Source: Streptomyces sp. 35G-GA-8 (GTDB taxonomy: Bacteria; Actinomycetota; Actinomycetes; Streptomycetales; Streptomycetaceae). Taken from it: DNA of 64,000 nt. The notes beneath the pieces were generated by a model. The model worked only from the letters and a program-made list of their open reading frames with translations, did not search any database and had not been told where the DNA came from. Below, one piece after another: positions 11,408-21,032 of this stretch. A program made the translations under genes and the position numbers. Location: NCBI RefSeq assembly GCF_023534745.1, contig NZ_JAMHJQ010000008.1:124406-188405 (forward strand), written 5' to 3'. The number at the start of each line of letters is the position of its first letter. The stretch's first letter is position 1.

Positions 11408-13192
11408 TCACGCCTCCTTCGGGTCGGTGTGAGCGCTGACACGGCGGGAGCGGCGCAGCGGGGGCTTGGCGCCGAGCCGCTTGGGGTCCAGTCCGGACCA
11501 GGCATGGCCGCTGGCGAAGAACTTCGTGCGGGCCAGGATCGTCATCACCGGCTTGGTGAAGAAGAACACCACGACCACGTCGAGGAGTGTGGTCAGGCCG
11601 AGGGTGAACGCGAAGCCCTGGACCTTGCCGACCGTGACGAGGAACAGCACGGCGGCGGCGAGGAACGATACGAAGTCGGAGACCAGGATCGTACGCCGGG
11701 CGCGCGGCCAGGCGCGTTCGACGGCGGGCCTGAGCGTGCGGCCCTCGCGGATCTCGTCGCGGATGCGCTCGAAGTAGACGATGAACGAGTCCGCGGTGAT
11801 ACCGATGGCGACGATCGCGCCGCACACGGCGGGCAGGTTCAGCGCGAAGCCGATACCCGGGCCGAGCAGCGCCATGATCGTGTACGTCATGATGCCCGAG
11901 GCGCCGAGGCTGAGGATCGCGATACCGGCGAGGCCGCGGTAGTAGGTGACCAGGTAGATGACCACCAGAGCGAGGCCGATCGCACCGGCGATCAGACCCG
12001 CCTGGAGCTGCTCACCGCCGAGCGCGGCGGTGACCGTCGTGGCGCTCTGCTCCTGGAAGGTGAGCGGCAGCGCGCCGTAGGACAGGATGTTGGCCAGGTC
12101 CTGGGCGGACTGCTGGGTGAAGCTGCCCGAGATCTCGGCGCTGCCGCCGAGCGTCTGGCTCACCGAGGGCGCCGAGACGACATTGCCGTCGAGCACGATG
12201 GCGAACTGGTTCATCGGCGGCTGCTGCTGGGAGAGCTTGCCGGTGATGGACTGGAACTTCTTCGTACCGGCGCTGCTGAAGTCCATCGTGACGATCCACA
12301 TGCCACGCTGCTGGTCGAGAACGCCCTTGGCGTCGTCGACGTCCGTGCCCTCCAGCTCGGCGGGGCCGAGGATGTACTTCTCCCACTCACCGCCGGAGTT
12401 GGTGCCGCAGGCCACGATCGTGTCCTTGGGCGTGGCTCCCTGGTTGGCCTTGGTGCGCGCGGCCTGGTCGGTGCAGTCCAGGTCCGTGAACTTCTTCTCC
12501 AGCGCGGCCGTCGCCGGGTCGGCGGAGGGCGTGGCGGAGGGGTCGGGGCTGTCCGAGGAGGCGGGCTTGTCCGACTCGGACGCGCCCGGGGAGGGCGTCT
12601 CGTCCTTCAGTGCGTCCGTGACGGCGCGGCCCTGAGAGGTGGAGCTCGCCGACGGGTCGGGGCTACCGGCCGACTCGTCGCTCGACGGGTCGCCCGCGGA
12701 GGGAGAGGGGGAGCCGCTCGGCGAACCGCTGGGAGAACCGCTCGGGGAGCCGCTGGTGGAGGGCTCCGGAGCGGCCGGACCGCCCGCGGCGACCGTCAGT
12801 ACCGGCCGGAAGTACAGCTGGGCCGTGGTGCCGACCTGTTCACGGGCCTGCTTCTCGTTCGTCCCCTTGGGGATGTTGACGATGATGTTGCTGCTGCCCT
12901 GGGTCTGGACCTCGGCCTCCGAGACACCAAGACCGTTGACACGCCGCTCGATGATGCTGACGGCGGTGTCCATATTGGTCTTGTTGATCGCGTTCGGCTG
13001 GCCCGGCGTGTTCTTCGCCTGGAGCGTGATGCTCGTGCCGCCGGCGAGGTCGATCCCCAGGCGTGGGGTGACATGACCGGACCAGAACATCCCGCCCGTG
13101 AGGGCGACCATGGCAATCAGGAACAGCGCCAGGGTGCGCCCTGGCCTGCCTGGGGACCCCGCTTGCCTGCGGCCCTTATTAGGTGCTGCCAC
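11408..13192 (-). CDS. secD: Protein translocase subunit SecD with Ser/Pro-rich insertion
   Basis: 594 aa. One N-terminal membrane segment (about residues 20-38), a large extracytoplasmic domain starting with GIDLAGGTSI, then five membrane segments in the last 220 residues (with GLVVIY-like and SFIVYFERIRDEIREG motifs). It partners SecF in the Sec translocon. Unusual: residues about 135-230 are a low-complexity Ser/Pro/Gly/Asp insertion containing GSPS repeats, encoded by 12503-12790. The GTG start has GGAGAAA upstream. A YajC gene lies upstream, giving the usual yajC-secD-secF order. Confidence 0.95.
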   Translation of the reverse strand: MAAPNKGRRQAGSPGRPGRTLALFLIAMVALTGGMFWSGHVTPRLGIDLAGGTSITLQAKNTPGQPNAINKTNMDTAVSIIERRVNGLGVSEAEVQTQGSSNIIVNIPKGTNEKQAREQVGTTAQLYFRPVLTVAAGGPAAPEPSTSGSPSGSPSGSPSGSPSPSAGDPSSDESAGSPDPSASSTSQGRAVTDALKDETPSPGASESDKPASSDSPDPSATPSADPATAALEKKFTDLDCTDQAARTKANQGATPKDTIVACGTNSGGEWEKYILGPAELEGTDVDDAKGVLDQQRGMWIVTMDFSSAGTKKFQSITGKLSQQQPPMNQFAIVLDGNVVSAPSVSQTLGGSAEISGSFTQQSAQDLANILSYGALPLTFQEQSATTVTAALGGEQLQAGLIAGAIGLALVVIYLVTYYRGLAGIAILSLGASGIMTYTIMALLGPGIGFALNLPAVCGAIVAIGITADSFIVYFERIRDEIREGRTLRPAVERAWPRARRTILVSDFVSFLAAAVLFLVTVGKVQGFAFTLGLTTLLDVVVVFFFTKPVMTILARTKFFASGHAWSGLDPKRLGAKPPLRRSRRVSAHTDPKEA

Positions 13193-13299
13193 CTTCTCGT
13201 TTCTCCCTGTCCAACCGCCCCACGCCGGGTGTGCGCCGGAGCGGCCACGAAGTGTAGTGGGGACCTGCCCCCGCGGAATTCCAGCGCAACCGTACGCCG

Positions 13300-13324
13300 C
13301 GACGGGCCGCTGAGCGGCCCGTCG
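13300..13324 (-). terminator. Hairpin between yajC and secD
   Basis: An 11-base perfect stem (13300-13310 with 13314-13324) around a 3-base loop immediately follows yajC. It may attenuate rather than fully stop transcription into secD. Confidence 0.5.
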
Positions 13325-13336
13325 GCACGGTCGGGA

Positions 13337-13783
13337 CTACTTGGCGCCGGCCTCGCCGTCGGCCTTGCCGTCCTTGGGCTCGGCGTCGTCGGCCTCGGGC
13401 TTCTTGCCCAGGTCGATCTTGGCGTCGTCCGGGGTGCCGTCGGTCTCGGTCAGCGAGGAGGCGTCGTCCGGGACGACCGGGGCGTCGAGCTTGAGGTCGT
13501 CGTCGCCGTGCACGATGCGGTTGTACTCGTCGTCGTCCAGGACGGCGCCGATGGCGTTCTTGGCGTAGACGGCGTGGACGCCCGGAGCGACCTCCAGAAG
13601 GACCGTGTCGTCGTGCACCTCCTTGACGGTGGCGTACATGCCCCCGATGGTGCGGATGCCGGTGCCGGGCTGCATTTCGTCGCGCATCTGTGCGGCGGCC
13701 TGCTGCTTCTTCTTGGCGGACCGGGTCATCAGGAACATGGCCCCGATGAGCACGATGAAGGGGAGGAGGGTCACGAGACTCAC
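13337..13783 (-). CDS. yajC: Preprotein translocase accessory subunit YajC
   Basis: 148 aa. One N-terminal membrane helix (VTLLPFIVLIGAMFL), then a basic stretch and the conserved TIGGMYATVKEV segment of YajC. The last ~60 residues are acidic and probably disordered, so the protein is longer than the ~110 aa E. coli form. The GTG at 13783 is chosen because GAAGGAAG lies nine bases upstream. A GTG 21 bases earlier would place that site inside the gene. Part of the Sec translocon group with secD and secF. Confidence 0.92.
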   Translation of the reverse strand: MSLVTLLPFIVLIGAMFLMTRSAKKKQQAAAQMRDEMQPGTGIRTIGGMYATVKEVHDDTVLLEVAPGVHAVYAKNAIGAVLDDDEYNRIVHGDDDLKLDAPVVPDDASSLTETDGTPDDAKIDLGKKPEADDAEPKDGKADGEAGAK

Positions 13784-13948
13784 GGGCGGGAACTTCCTTC
13801 GCACGACCGCGCTGTCGAGCGGCCTGGTATACGGGGGTGGGCATGCCGACCCGGAAGGGCGGCATCGGCGGAGTCTAAGCGAGTCCGCTTCGTTGGAACA
13901 ACGCCCAGCATCGCACCGGGGTTCCTGACCGCGCGAGTGTCGTCGCCC

Positions 13949-15031
13949 TCACGCCCCGAACAGACCCTGTTGTCCGCTCGCTCCCGGGGCCTGCTGAGGC
14001 GGGACGAGCCCCAGGTGTGCCCAGGCGGCGGGGGTGGCGACCCGGCCGCGCGGAGTGCGGGCGAGCAGTCCCTCCCGTACGAGAAAGGGCTCCGCGACCT
14101 CCTCGACCGTCTCGCGCTCCTCCCCCACGGCCACCGCCAGGGTCGACAGACCGACAGGGCCGCCGCCGAAGAGCTTGAGCAGGGCTTTCAGCACGGCGCG
14201 GTCGAGCCGGTCCAGGCCACGGGCGTCGACCTCGTACACCCCGAGGGCCACGGCCGCCACCTCGCGGTTGATGACGCCGTCCGCCTTGACCTGCGCGTAG
14301 TCGCGTACGCGCCGCAGCAGCCGGTTGGCGATACGGGGCGTGCCGCGGGAGCGCCCGGCGATCTCCGCCGCGCCCTCGGTATCGATCTCCAGGTCGAGGA
14401 GATGGGCGGAGCGGTGGATCACGCGCTCCAGCTCCGTGCTCTCGTAGAACTCCATATGGCCGGTGAAACCGAAGCGGTCGCGCAGCGGGGGCGGCAGCAG
14501 TCCGGCCCGGGTGGTGGCGCCCACCAGGGTGAACGGCGGCAGCTCCAGCGGGATGGCGGTGGCGCCCGGGCCCTTGCCGACGATCACGTCGACCCGGAAG
14601 TCCTCCATCGCCATGTAGAGCATTTCCTCGGCGGGCCGGGACATCCGGTGGATCTCGTCCAGGAAGAGGACCTCACCCTCCTGGAGGGAGGAGAGGATCG
14701 CCGCGAGATCGCCTGCGTGCTGGATGGCGGGCCCCGAGGTGATCCGGATCGGGGCGTTCATCTCGGCGGCGATGATCATGGAGAGGGTGGTCTTGCCGAG
14801 CCCGGGGGCGCCGGAGAGCAGTACGTGATCGGCGGTCGCGCCACGCGCCAGGGCGGCTTTCAGCACCAGGTCGAGCTGCTCGCGCACCCGCTCCTGGCCG
14901 ACGAACTCACCCAGCGACTTGGGCCGCAGCGCCGCCTCGACGGCCTGGTCCTCGCCATCGGCGGACGAGCCGACGAGCCGATCGGCGAGATCGTCCGGCG
15001 GGGTCCCGCCGCTGCTGTCGTCCCAGTTCAC
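13949..15031 (-). CDS. ruvB: Holliday junction branch migration ATPase RuvB
   Basis: 360 aa AAA+ motor that drives branch migration with RuvA. Walker A is GAPGLGKTT at residues 74-82, Walker B contains FLDEIHRM, and the sensor region is GATTRAG. A C-terminal winged-helix region (RTPRGRVAT) is present. It is the last gene of ruvC-ruvA-ruvB; 76 bases separate it from ruvA. The start is GTG. Confidence 0.97.
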   Translation of the reverse strand: MNWDDSSGGTPPDDLADRLVGSSADGEDQAVEAALRPKSLGEFVGQERVREQLDLVLKAALARGATADHVLLSGAPGLGKTTLSMIIAAEMNAPIRITSGPAIQHAGDLAAILSSLQEGEVLFLDEIHRMSRPAEEMLYMAMEDFRVDVIVGKGPGATAIPLELPPFTLVGATTRAGLLPPPLRDRFGFTGHMEFYESTELERVIHRSAHLLDLEIDTEGAAEIAGRSRGTPRIANRLLRRVRDYAQVKADGVINREVAAVALGVYEVDARGLDRLDRAVLKALLKLFGGGPVGLSTLAVAVGEERETVEEVAEPFLVREGLLARTPRGRVATPAAWAHLGLVPPQQAPGASGQQGLFGA

Positions 15032-15107
15032 TCTGTTTCACCTCGGGAAAGGGGCGCGTCGCTGGACGGCCCTTGACGTACGGCGCTGAGGGGCGGACAG
15101 GGCCGGC

Positions 15108-15731
15108 TCAACGCGTTCGGTTCAGACTCTGGAGCGCGGCCCGCAGCAGTCGCGGCACGGGCGGCTGCGCCCCCTCGGCGAGCGCCGCCTCGGCCTGCGG
15201 GGTGACCAGCGCGACCGCGTCGTCGGCCTCGCGGGTGGCGTAGCCGAGTCCGATCAGGGCGGCGTGCAGCTGGTCGCTCCAGGAGGCGGAAACGGCGGAA
15301 CCGATGCCCTGCCCGCCGACCGCGCCGACCGGTTCGCCGAGCCGGTCCTTCAATTCGAGCAGCAGCTTCTGGGCGCCCTTCTTGCCGATGCCGGGGACCG
15401 CCGTCAGCGCCTTCTCGTCGCCCGTGGAGACCGCGATACGCAGCGCGTCCGGGCTGTGCACGGCGAGCATGGCCTGCGCCAGCCTGGGGCCCACCCCGCT
15501 CGCCGTCTGCAACAGCTCGAAGGTCTGGCGTTCGTCGTCGTCCGCGAAGCCGTACAGGGTCAGCGAGTCCTCCCGCACGACCAGGGACGTGGCGAGCCTC
15601 GCCTCCTGGCCGACGCGCAGCCCGGCGAGCGTGCCGGGCGTGCACTGGACGGCCATGCCGACGCCGCCGACCTCGACCACCGCCGTGGTCGGGGCGAGGG
15701 CGGCGACCGGGCCGCTGACGAAAGCGATCAT
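15108..15731 (-). CDS. ruvA: Holliday junction DNA-binding subunit RuvA
   Basis: 207 aa. N-terminal OB fold ([12 protein letters not shown]), two helix-hairpin-helix segments ([19 protein letters not shown] and [19 protein letters not shown]), and a small C-terminal domain that contacts RuvB. It grips four-way junctions. The ATG overlaps the ruvC stop by four bases (ATGA), indicating coupling. Confidence 0.97.
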   Translation of the reverse strand: MIAFVSGPVAALAPTTAVVEVGGVGMAVQCTPGTLAGLRVGQEARLATSLVVREDSLTLYGFADDDERQTFELLQTASGVGPRLAQAMLAVHSPDALRIAVSTGDEKALTAVPGIGKKGAQKLLLELKDRLGEPVGAVGGQGIGSAVSASWSDQLHAALIGLGYATREADDAVALVTPQAEAALAEGAQPPVPRLLRAALQSLNRTR

Positions 15732-16285
15732 CGCGTGACCTTCCGTACGGATGCGGTGGTGGGGATGCGGGAGGGGCGGGCCGCCTCCTGCGCCCGCTGG
15801 AGCCGGTTCAGCGCGGGGGCACGCCAGATATGGCAGATGGCGAGCGCCAGGGCGTCGGCGGCGTCGGCCGGCTTCGGCGGGGCGTCGAGGCGCAGCAGCC
15901 GGGTCACCATCGCGCCGACCTGGGCCTTGTCCGCACGGCCACTGCCGGTGATGGCCGCCTTGACCTCGCTGGGGGTGTGCAGGGCCACGGGGATGTCGCG
16001 GCGCGCGGCGCAGAGCATGGCGATCGCGCTGGCCTGCGCAGTGCCCATGACCGTACGCACATTGTGCTGGGCGAACACCCGCTCCACCGCGACGAGTTCG
16101 GGCCGGTGCTCGTCCAGCCAGGCCTCGATGCCCTGCTCGATGGCGACGAGCCGCCGGCCTGCCTCCGCGTCCGGGGGCGTACGGACCACGCCGACGCCGA
16201 GCATGGCCAGCGGACGGCCCGCGACGCCCTCGACGACGCCCACACCGCACCGGGTCAGCCCGGGGTCAACTCCCAGCACCCGCAT
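15728..16285 (-). CDS. ruvC: Holliday junction endonuclease RuvC
   Basis: 185 aa RNase H-fold nuclease that cuts junctions. The first catalytic Asp is D7 in GVDPGLTR; further acidic residues are in the VAVERVF segment and near [12 protein letters not shown]. The ATG at 16285 has GGGAGGGGG upstream and removes seven residues from the longest possible reading. First gene of the ruvCAB unit, behind the yebC terminator. Confidence 0.96.
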   Translation of the reverse strand: MRVLGVDPGLTRCGVGVVEGVAGRPLAMLGVGVVRTPPDAEAGRRLVAIEQGIEAWLDEHRPELVAVERVFAQHNVRTVMGTAQASAIAMLCAARRDIPVALHTPSEVKAAITGSGRADKAQVGAMVTRLLRLDAPPKPADAADALALAICHIWRAPALNRLQRAQEAARPSRIPTTASVRKVTR

Positions 16286-16350
16286 GGCGCCCCCTCCCTC
16301 GGTCAAATGTTCCCGCTGATCAGCACAGTATCGGTCGTCACTGACAACGC

Positions 16351-16387
16351 GACGGGCCGACGGGAGTGCGTGTCCCGTCGGCCCGTC
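16351..16387 (-). terminator. Terminator after the YebC-family gene
   Basis: Perfect 15-base stem (16351-16365 with 16373-16387), 7-base loop, right after the yebC-type stop and before ruvC. Confidence 0.8.
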
Positions 16388-16400
16388 AGATGAAGCCGTG

Positions 16401-17153
16401 TCAGGCGTCGACCTTCTCCATCACATCATCGGAGACATCGAAGTTGGCGAAGACGTTCTGTACGTCGTCGCTGTCCTCAAGGGCGTCGATCAGCTTGAAG
16501 ATCTTGCGCGCACCCTCCTCGTCCAGCTCGACCTGCATGGTCGGGACGAAGTTGGCGTCGGCGGAGTCGTAGTCGATACCCGCCTCCTGGAGGGCGGTGC
16601 GCACCGCGACCAGATCGGTCGCCTCGCTGAGCACCTCGAAGGACTCACCGAGGTCATTGACCTCCTCGGCGCCCGCGTCGAGCACCGCGCCCAGGACGTC
16701 GTCCTCGCCCAGCTCGCCCTTGGGGACGATCACGACGCCCTTGCGGTTGAAGAGATACGAGACGGAGCCCGGGTCGGCCATCGAGCCACCGTTACGGGTC
16801 ATGGCGACGCGGACGTCGGAGGCGGCGCGGTTGCGGTTGTCGGTCAGACACTCGATGAGCACCGCGACACCGTTCGGGCCGTATCCCTCGTACATGATCG
16901 TCTCGTAGTCGGCGCCACCGGCCTCAAGACCGGCGCCGCGCTTGACGGCCGAGTCGATGTTCTTGTTCGGCACCGAGCTCTTCTTCGCCTTCTGGATGGC
17001 GTCGAAGAGGGTGGGGTTACCGTCGACATCGGCGCCCCCCGTACGGGCCGCGACCTCGATGTTCTTGATCAGCTTCGCGAAGAGCTTGCCGCGCTTGGCA
17101 TCGATCACGGCCTTCTTGTGCTTCGTCGTAGCCCATTTAGAGTGGCCGGACAT
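16401..17153 (-). CDS. YebC/PmpR family regulatory protein
   Basis: 250 aa. The hallmark start [23 protein letters not shown], read here in pieces (MSGHSKW, then [13 protein letters not shown]), and the internal GPNGVAVL and [10 protein letters not shown] segments are diagnostic. Family members bind DNA or act on ribosomes at problem sequences; the local role is not settled. It sits between pdxT and ruvC as in many actinobacteria. Confidence 0.95.
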   Translation of the reverse strand: MSGHSKWATTKHKKAVIDAKRGKLFAKLIKNIEVAARTGGADVDGNPTLFDAIQKAKKSSVPNKNIDSAVKRGAGLEAGGADYETIMYEGYGPNGVAVLIECLTDNRNRAASDVRVAMTRNGGSMADPGSVSYLFNRKGVVIVPKGELGEDDVLGAVLDAGAEEVNDLGESFEVLSEATDLVAVRTALQEAGIDYDSADANFVPTMQVELDEEGARKIFKLIDALEDSDDVQNVFANFDVSDDVMEKVDA

Positions 17154-17215
17154 CTGCCTGTCTCCTTCGCGTAACCCATCCTGCTCCGTTCGGCAGCGAT
17201 CCTACCGGGATCCCG

Positions 17216-17806
17216 TCACCCCGCGGAGCGCACCATGTCTGTGAAGAACCGGTGCAGCCTGTGGTCGCCCGTCAGCTCCGGATGGAACGAGGTGGCGAGG
17301 GCGTTGCCCTGCCGTACGGCGACGACATGGCCCCCGTACTCCGCGAGCACCCGCACCTCCGCGCCGACCGACTCGACCCAGGGGGCCCGGATGAAGACGC
17401 CCTCCACGGGACCGCCGTCCACACCGCTGACCTCGACAGCCGCCTCGAAGGACTCGTTCTGCCTGCCGAAGGCGTTCCGGCGGACGATCATGTCGATCCC
17501 GCCGACCGTCTCCTGGCCCGAGCGCGGGTCGAGGATCTTCTCGGCGAGCATGATCATCCCGGCGCAGGTGCCGTAGACCGGCATCCCGGCCCTTACGCGC
17601 TCCCGCAGCGGCTCCAGCATGCCGAAGAGCGCCGCCAGCTTGGACATCGTGGTGGACTCGCCGCCCGGGATCACCAGCCCCTCGACGCCGTCGAGCTCGG
17701 CCGGGCGCCTGACGGTCCTGGCCTCGGCTCCCGCCGCCGCCAGGGCCGCCAGATGTTCCCGGACGTCGCCCTGGAGTGCCAGGACGCCGATCACAGGGGT
17801 GCTCAT
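17216..17806 (-). CDS. pdxT: Pyridoxal 5'-phosphate synthase glutaminase subunit PdxT
   Basis: 196 aa class I glutaminase that feeds ammonia to PdxS for vitamin B6 synthesis. The early [11 protein letters not shown] and [10 protein letters not shown] segments are typical. The nucleophile is C81 in YGTCAGMI, and the His-x-Glu pair is in SFHPELTGD near the C-terminus. Starts six bases after the pdxS stop; the two subunits form one complex. Confidence 0.97.
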   Translation of the reverse strand: MSTPVIGVLALQGDVREHLAALAAAGAEARTVRRPAELDGVEGLVIPGGESTTMSKLAALFGMLEPLRERVRAGMPVYGTCAGMIMLAEKILDPRSGQETVGGIDMIVRRNAFGRQNESFEAAVEVSGVDGGPVEGVFIRAPWVESVGAEVRVLAEYGGHVVAVRQGNALATSFHPELTGDHRLHRFFTDMVRSAG

Positions 17807-17812
17807 CGCGGG

Positions 17813-18727
17813 TTACCAGCCACGGTTCGCGTAGCGCTCGGCCTCGGGAAGGGTGTCGCAGTTGATGCCGACCATGGCCTCGCCCAAGTTGCGGGACGCC
17901 TCCGCGATGACCTTCGGGTCGTCGTAGAAGGTGGTGGCCTTCACGATCGCCGCGGCGCGCTTGGCCGGGTCACCGGACTTGAAGATGCCGGAGCCGACGA
18001 AGACGCCCTCGGCGCCGAGCTGGCGCATCAGCGCGGCGTCGGCGGGGGTGGCGACACCACCCGCGGAGAACAGCACCACCGGCAGCTTGCCGAGCGCCGC
18101 GACCTCCTTGACGATCTCGTACGGCGCGCGCAGCTCCTTGGCGGCGGCGTACAGCTCGTTGTTGTCGAACCCGCGCAGCCTGGCGATCTCGTTCTTGATC
18201 TGCCGCAGATGCCTGACGGCCTCCACGACATTGCCGGTGCCCGCCTCGCCCTTGGAGCGGATCATCGCCGCGCCCTCACCGATCCGGCGCAGCGCCTCAC
18301 CCAGGTTGGTGGCCCCACAGACGAAGGGCGTGGTGAACGCCCACTTGTCGGAGTGGTTGACCTCGTCGGCCGGGGTCAGCACCTCGGACTCGTCGATGTA
18401 GTCGACGCCGAGCGACTGAAGGACCTGGGCCTCCACGAAGTGGCCGATCCGGGACTTGGCCATCACCGGGATCGAGACCGCGTCGATGATGCCCTCGATC
18501 ATGTCCGGGTCGGACATCCGAGCAACGCCGCCGTCCTTACGGATATCGGCGGGCACCCGCTCCAGCGCCATCACGGCGACCGCTCCGGCGTCCTCGGCGA
18601 TCTTCGCCTGCTCCGGCGTGACGACGTCCATGATCACACCCCCCTTGAGCTGCTCGGCCATACCGCGCTTCACACGCGCGGTGCCGGTTTCGGGGGACTG
18701 GGGAACGGTGGGAAGCGTGGTGGACAC
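17813..18727 (-). CDS. pdxS: Pyridoxal 5'-phosphate synthase lyase subunit PdxS
   Basis: 304 aa TIM-barrel subunit that builds PLP from ribose 5-phosphate, glyceraldehyde 3-phosphate and PdxT-derived ammonia. Signature segments: [30 protein letters not shown] and [15 protein letters not shown]. The GTG start has GAGG seven bases upstream. Promoter presumably in the 108-base gap before the LemA-like gene. Confidence 0.97.
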   Translation of the reverse strand: MSTTLPTVPQSPETGTARVKRGMAEQLKGGVIMDVVTPEQAKIAEDAGAVAVMALERVPADIRKDGGVARMSDPDMIEGIIDAVSIPVMAKSRIGHFVEAQVLQSLGVDYIDESEVLTPADEVNHSDKWAFTTPFVCGATNLGEALRRIGEGAAMIRSKGEAGTGNVVEAVRHLRQIKNEIARLRGFDNNELYAAAKELRAPYEIVKEVAALGKLPVVLFSAGGVATPADAALMRQLGAEGVFVGSGIFKSGDPAKRAAAIVKATTFYDDPKVIAEASRNLGEAMVGINCDTLPEAERYANRGW

Positions 18728-18835
18728 GGAGCGACCTCACTGGCTGAAAGCGATGGGGAAATGCACCCCAAGAAAACGCCCCCCGACCAGTCCACAGCAA
18801 GGGCCAATAACCAGGCGGTGGCTCGTTTCGCGGGC

Positions 18836-19387
18836 TCAGGCCGGGCGGTCGGCCAGCGCGACCGGCGGCTCGTCGTCCATCTCGAACGCGAGCGGAAACG
18901 GCGCGTGGCCGGCGAGCCGGAACCAGCGGACCTTGCGGTGCCGCCGCAGGGCGCGGGCCGCGCGTACGGAGTCGTTGTGGAACCGTCGCGCCATGGGTAC
19001 GCGCCGAACCGCGGCGGCGAGCTCCCCGGCGGCGTCCTCGCCCCCGGGGGCGGCCTGCACCGCCTCCACCTGCGCGGCCTCTCCGAAGACGGCCCGCAGC
19101 GCCTGACTCAACTCGCTCTCCGCGACCTCCCGCTGCTCCTCCTCGGCCTGCCGGGCGGCGTGCGCGGCCTGATACAGGACGATCGACGCGGCCGGATCGA
19201 GCACGCCGGAAGAGGCCAGTTCCTGAGTGACCGAGGCACGCCGCAGCAACTGGGCGTCGAGGGCGGCGCGGGCGGCGTCGATGCGGGCGTGGAGGCGGTC
19301 GAGGCGGCCGGCGGTCCAGCTGAGGTAGAGGCCGATCGCGACGACGGCGACGACGATCCAGATAAGGGTCTCGATCACAACGGGCAA
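18836..19387 (-). CDS. LemA-like membrane protein
   Basis: 183 aa. One N-terminal membrane helix (ETLIWIVVAVVAIGLYLSW), then a long helical region with LDAQLLRRAS and MARRFHNDSV, which resemble the LemA pattern (a run near LKRRADLI and ARRYYNDAV). The final segment GHAPFPLAFEMDDEPP is unlike classic LemA. Start choice: a TTG at 19387 has GGAAGG eight bases upstream. The longer reading to an ATG at 19477 would draw its first 30 residues from the palindromic repeat next door and matches translated repeat copy 2, so it is rejected. Function unknown. Confidence 0.7.
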   Translation of the reverse strand: MPVVIETLIWIVVAVVAIGLYLSWTAGRLDRLHARIDAARAALDAQLLRRASVTQELASSGVLDPAASIVLYQAAHAARQAEEEQREVAESELSQALRAVFGEAAQVEAVQAAPGGEDAAGELAAAVRRVPMARRFHNDSVRAARALRRHRKVRWFRLAGHAPFPLAFEMDDEPPVALADRPA

Positions 19388-19450
19388 CGGTATCGCCTTC
19401 CGGCGGGGGGTCGTTGCGGGTGCGTGCGTTGTGGTGCCGGGGGCCGCGGT

Positions 19451-19758
19451 CTCCGGAGGTACATGTCCGGACGGCATGATTTACGGCGCGACCCTGGCCA
19501 GACGATGGTTCGGGCGTCCGCGCGCCACAAATCACGCTTTAGTGTCCGGACACGCACCTCCTACGACCCCGCCCCCCTCCCCCCGGTGGTCACACTCGGC
19601 CTCGCGCACGACCGGGTCGCTTGTGCGGGCGGTGAAGGGGGGCGCGCAGGGGTCGTGTCCGGGACGTAGAGCGTGATTTGTGGCGCGCGACCGCCCGAAC
19701 CATCGTCTGGGCAGCTGCGCGCTGTAAATCATGCAGTCCCGGACACGACCCCGGAGCG
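19451..19758. repeat. Large palindromic element, copy 1
   Basis: 308 bp in the gap between the LemA-like gene and pimA. Left arm 19451-19554, right arm 19654-19758, inverted relative to each other with about 100 bp between. Each arm is itself a hairpin: outer GTCCGGAC-type blocks, then a CATGATTTAC block pairing roughly with CACAAATCACG, closing on a loop containing GGTTCGGGCG. Inner spacer ends (ACGACCCC, GGGGTCGT) extend the pairing. Similarity to copy 2 continues weakly outside both ends. No convincing coding capacity. The family is not recognised. Confidence 0.88.
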
Positions 19759-19832
19759 CACCCCGGCAACAACCCGCACCCAACCACCGGCCCCAGCCGA
19801 AACGAACCCCGGACACCGACCCCGCCGGGAAG

Positions 19833-21032
19833 CTATCCGCCAGCGAACATCGCTTCGTTCGAGGACGAGCCGCCCTCCCCCCGCCGCCACAAGCGCCCCA
19901 CCAGCCCCGTCCGTTCGTCCGCCGCCACCAGCGCCGCCCCGTCCGTCACCGTCTCGTACACCGCCAGAATGTCCGCCGCCACCGTCGACCAGTCGAAGCG
20001 CCGCACATGCGCGCTCCCCCGCTCCCGCAGCTCCGCGCGCCTCTCCGTGTCGCCCAGCAGCCGTACCGCCGCCCCCGCCAGCGCGTCCGCGTCCTCGTTC
20101 GTGAACAGTTCGCCCGCCGCGCCCTGGTCCAGGACCTGCGCGAACGCGTCCAGGTCGCTCGCCAGCACCGCCGCGCCCGCCGACAGCGCCTCGACGAGGA
20201 TGATGCCGAAGCTCTCACCGCCCGTGTTGGGCGCGACGTACAGGTCGACGCTGCGCAGCAGCCGCGCCTTGTCCTCGTCGCTGACCATCCCGAGGAATTC
20301 GACGCGCTCCCGCATCTCCCTGGGAAGCGACTCCACCGCCTCCTTCTCGTCCCCGCGCCCGGCCACCAGCAGCCGTGTCTCCGGGTAGACGGCGAGGATC
20401 TTCGGGAGGGCGTTCATCAGCACCGGCAGGCCCTTGCGCGGCTCGTCGATCCGGCCGATGAAGCCGATGGTCCGCCCCTGCCAGGCCGGATTGACCTCGG
20501 CCTTGGCGAAGAAGTCGACATCGACGCCGTTCGGGATGACCACGGCGTCGCCGCCCAGATGCTCGACCAGCGTCCGGCGCGCGTACTCGCTCACCGCGAT
20601 CCGCGCGCTGATCTTCTCCAGCGCGGGCTGAAGGATCGGGTACGCCGCGATCATCGCGCGCGACCGGGGGTTCGATGTGTGGAACGTCGCGACGATGGGG
20701 CCCTGCGCGGCCCAGCAGGTGAGCAGACCGAGCGACGGCGCGGTCGGCTCATGGATATGGATGACGTCGAAAGCGCCGTCGTGCAGCCAGCGCCGTACCC
20801 GTGCCGCCGAGAGGAAACCGAAGTTCAGCCGGGCGACCGAGCCGTTGTACGGGACGGGCACGGCGCGGCCGGCCGAGACGACATACGGCGGGAGCGGGGT
20901 CTCGTCGTCCGCGGGGGCCAGTACGGACACCTCGTGTCCGAGCCCGATCAGATGTTCCGCCAGGTCCCTGATGTGGAACTGGACGCCGCCCGGTACGTCC
21001 CAGGAGTACGGGCAGACGATGCCGATCCTCAC
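19833..21032 (-). CDS. pimA: Phosphatidylinositol mannosyltransferase PimA-like
   Basis: 399 aa GT4-family glycosyltransferase. N-terminal RIGIVCPYSWDVPGGVQ and the donor-site GGESFGIILVEALSAG with EX7E spacing are visible; VIHIHEPTAPSLGL lies between. It is expected to move mannose from GDP-mannose onto phosphatidylinositol at the inner face of the membrane. The assignment leans on context: pgsA, patA and pimA occur in this order in Mycobacterium too. The GTG start overlaps the patA stop by four bases. Its 3' end is close to palindromic element 1. Confidence 0.88.
   Translation of the reverse strand: MRIGIVCPYSWDVPGGVQFHIRDLAEHLIGLGHEVSVLAPADDETPLPPYVVSAGRAVPVPYNGSVARLNFGFLSAARVRRWLHDGAFDVIHIHEPTAPSLGLLTCWAAQGPIVATFHTSNPRSRAMIAAYPILQPALEKISARIAVSEYARRTLVEHLGGDAVVIPNGVDVDFFAKAEVNPAWQGRTIGFIGRIDEPRKGLPVLMNALPKILAVYPETRLLVAGRGDEKEAVESLPREMRERVEFLGMVSDEDKARLLRSVDLYVAPNTGGESFGIILVEALSAGAAVLASDLDAFAQVLDQGAAGELFTNEDADALAGAAVRLLGDTERRAELRERGSAHVRRFDWSTVAADILAVYETVTDGAALVAADERTGLVGRLWRRGEGGSSSNEAMFAGG

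Noticed and set aside
11429-15076. A 1215-codon open frame on the plus strand opposite secD, yajC and ruvB
   Set aside because: It is opposite well-supported genes and only reflects GC-rich codon bias; its residue composition (Gly/Arg/Ala/Asp) is typical of such shadow frames.
19451-19758. Short frames in the palindrome arms coding a similar peptide (starts MICGAR, contains RAVNHAV) in all four arms
   Set aside because: The frames have no ribosome-binding sites, and their similarity follows from the DNA repeat. Because the arms are self-complementary, both strands give look-alike peptides.
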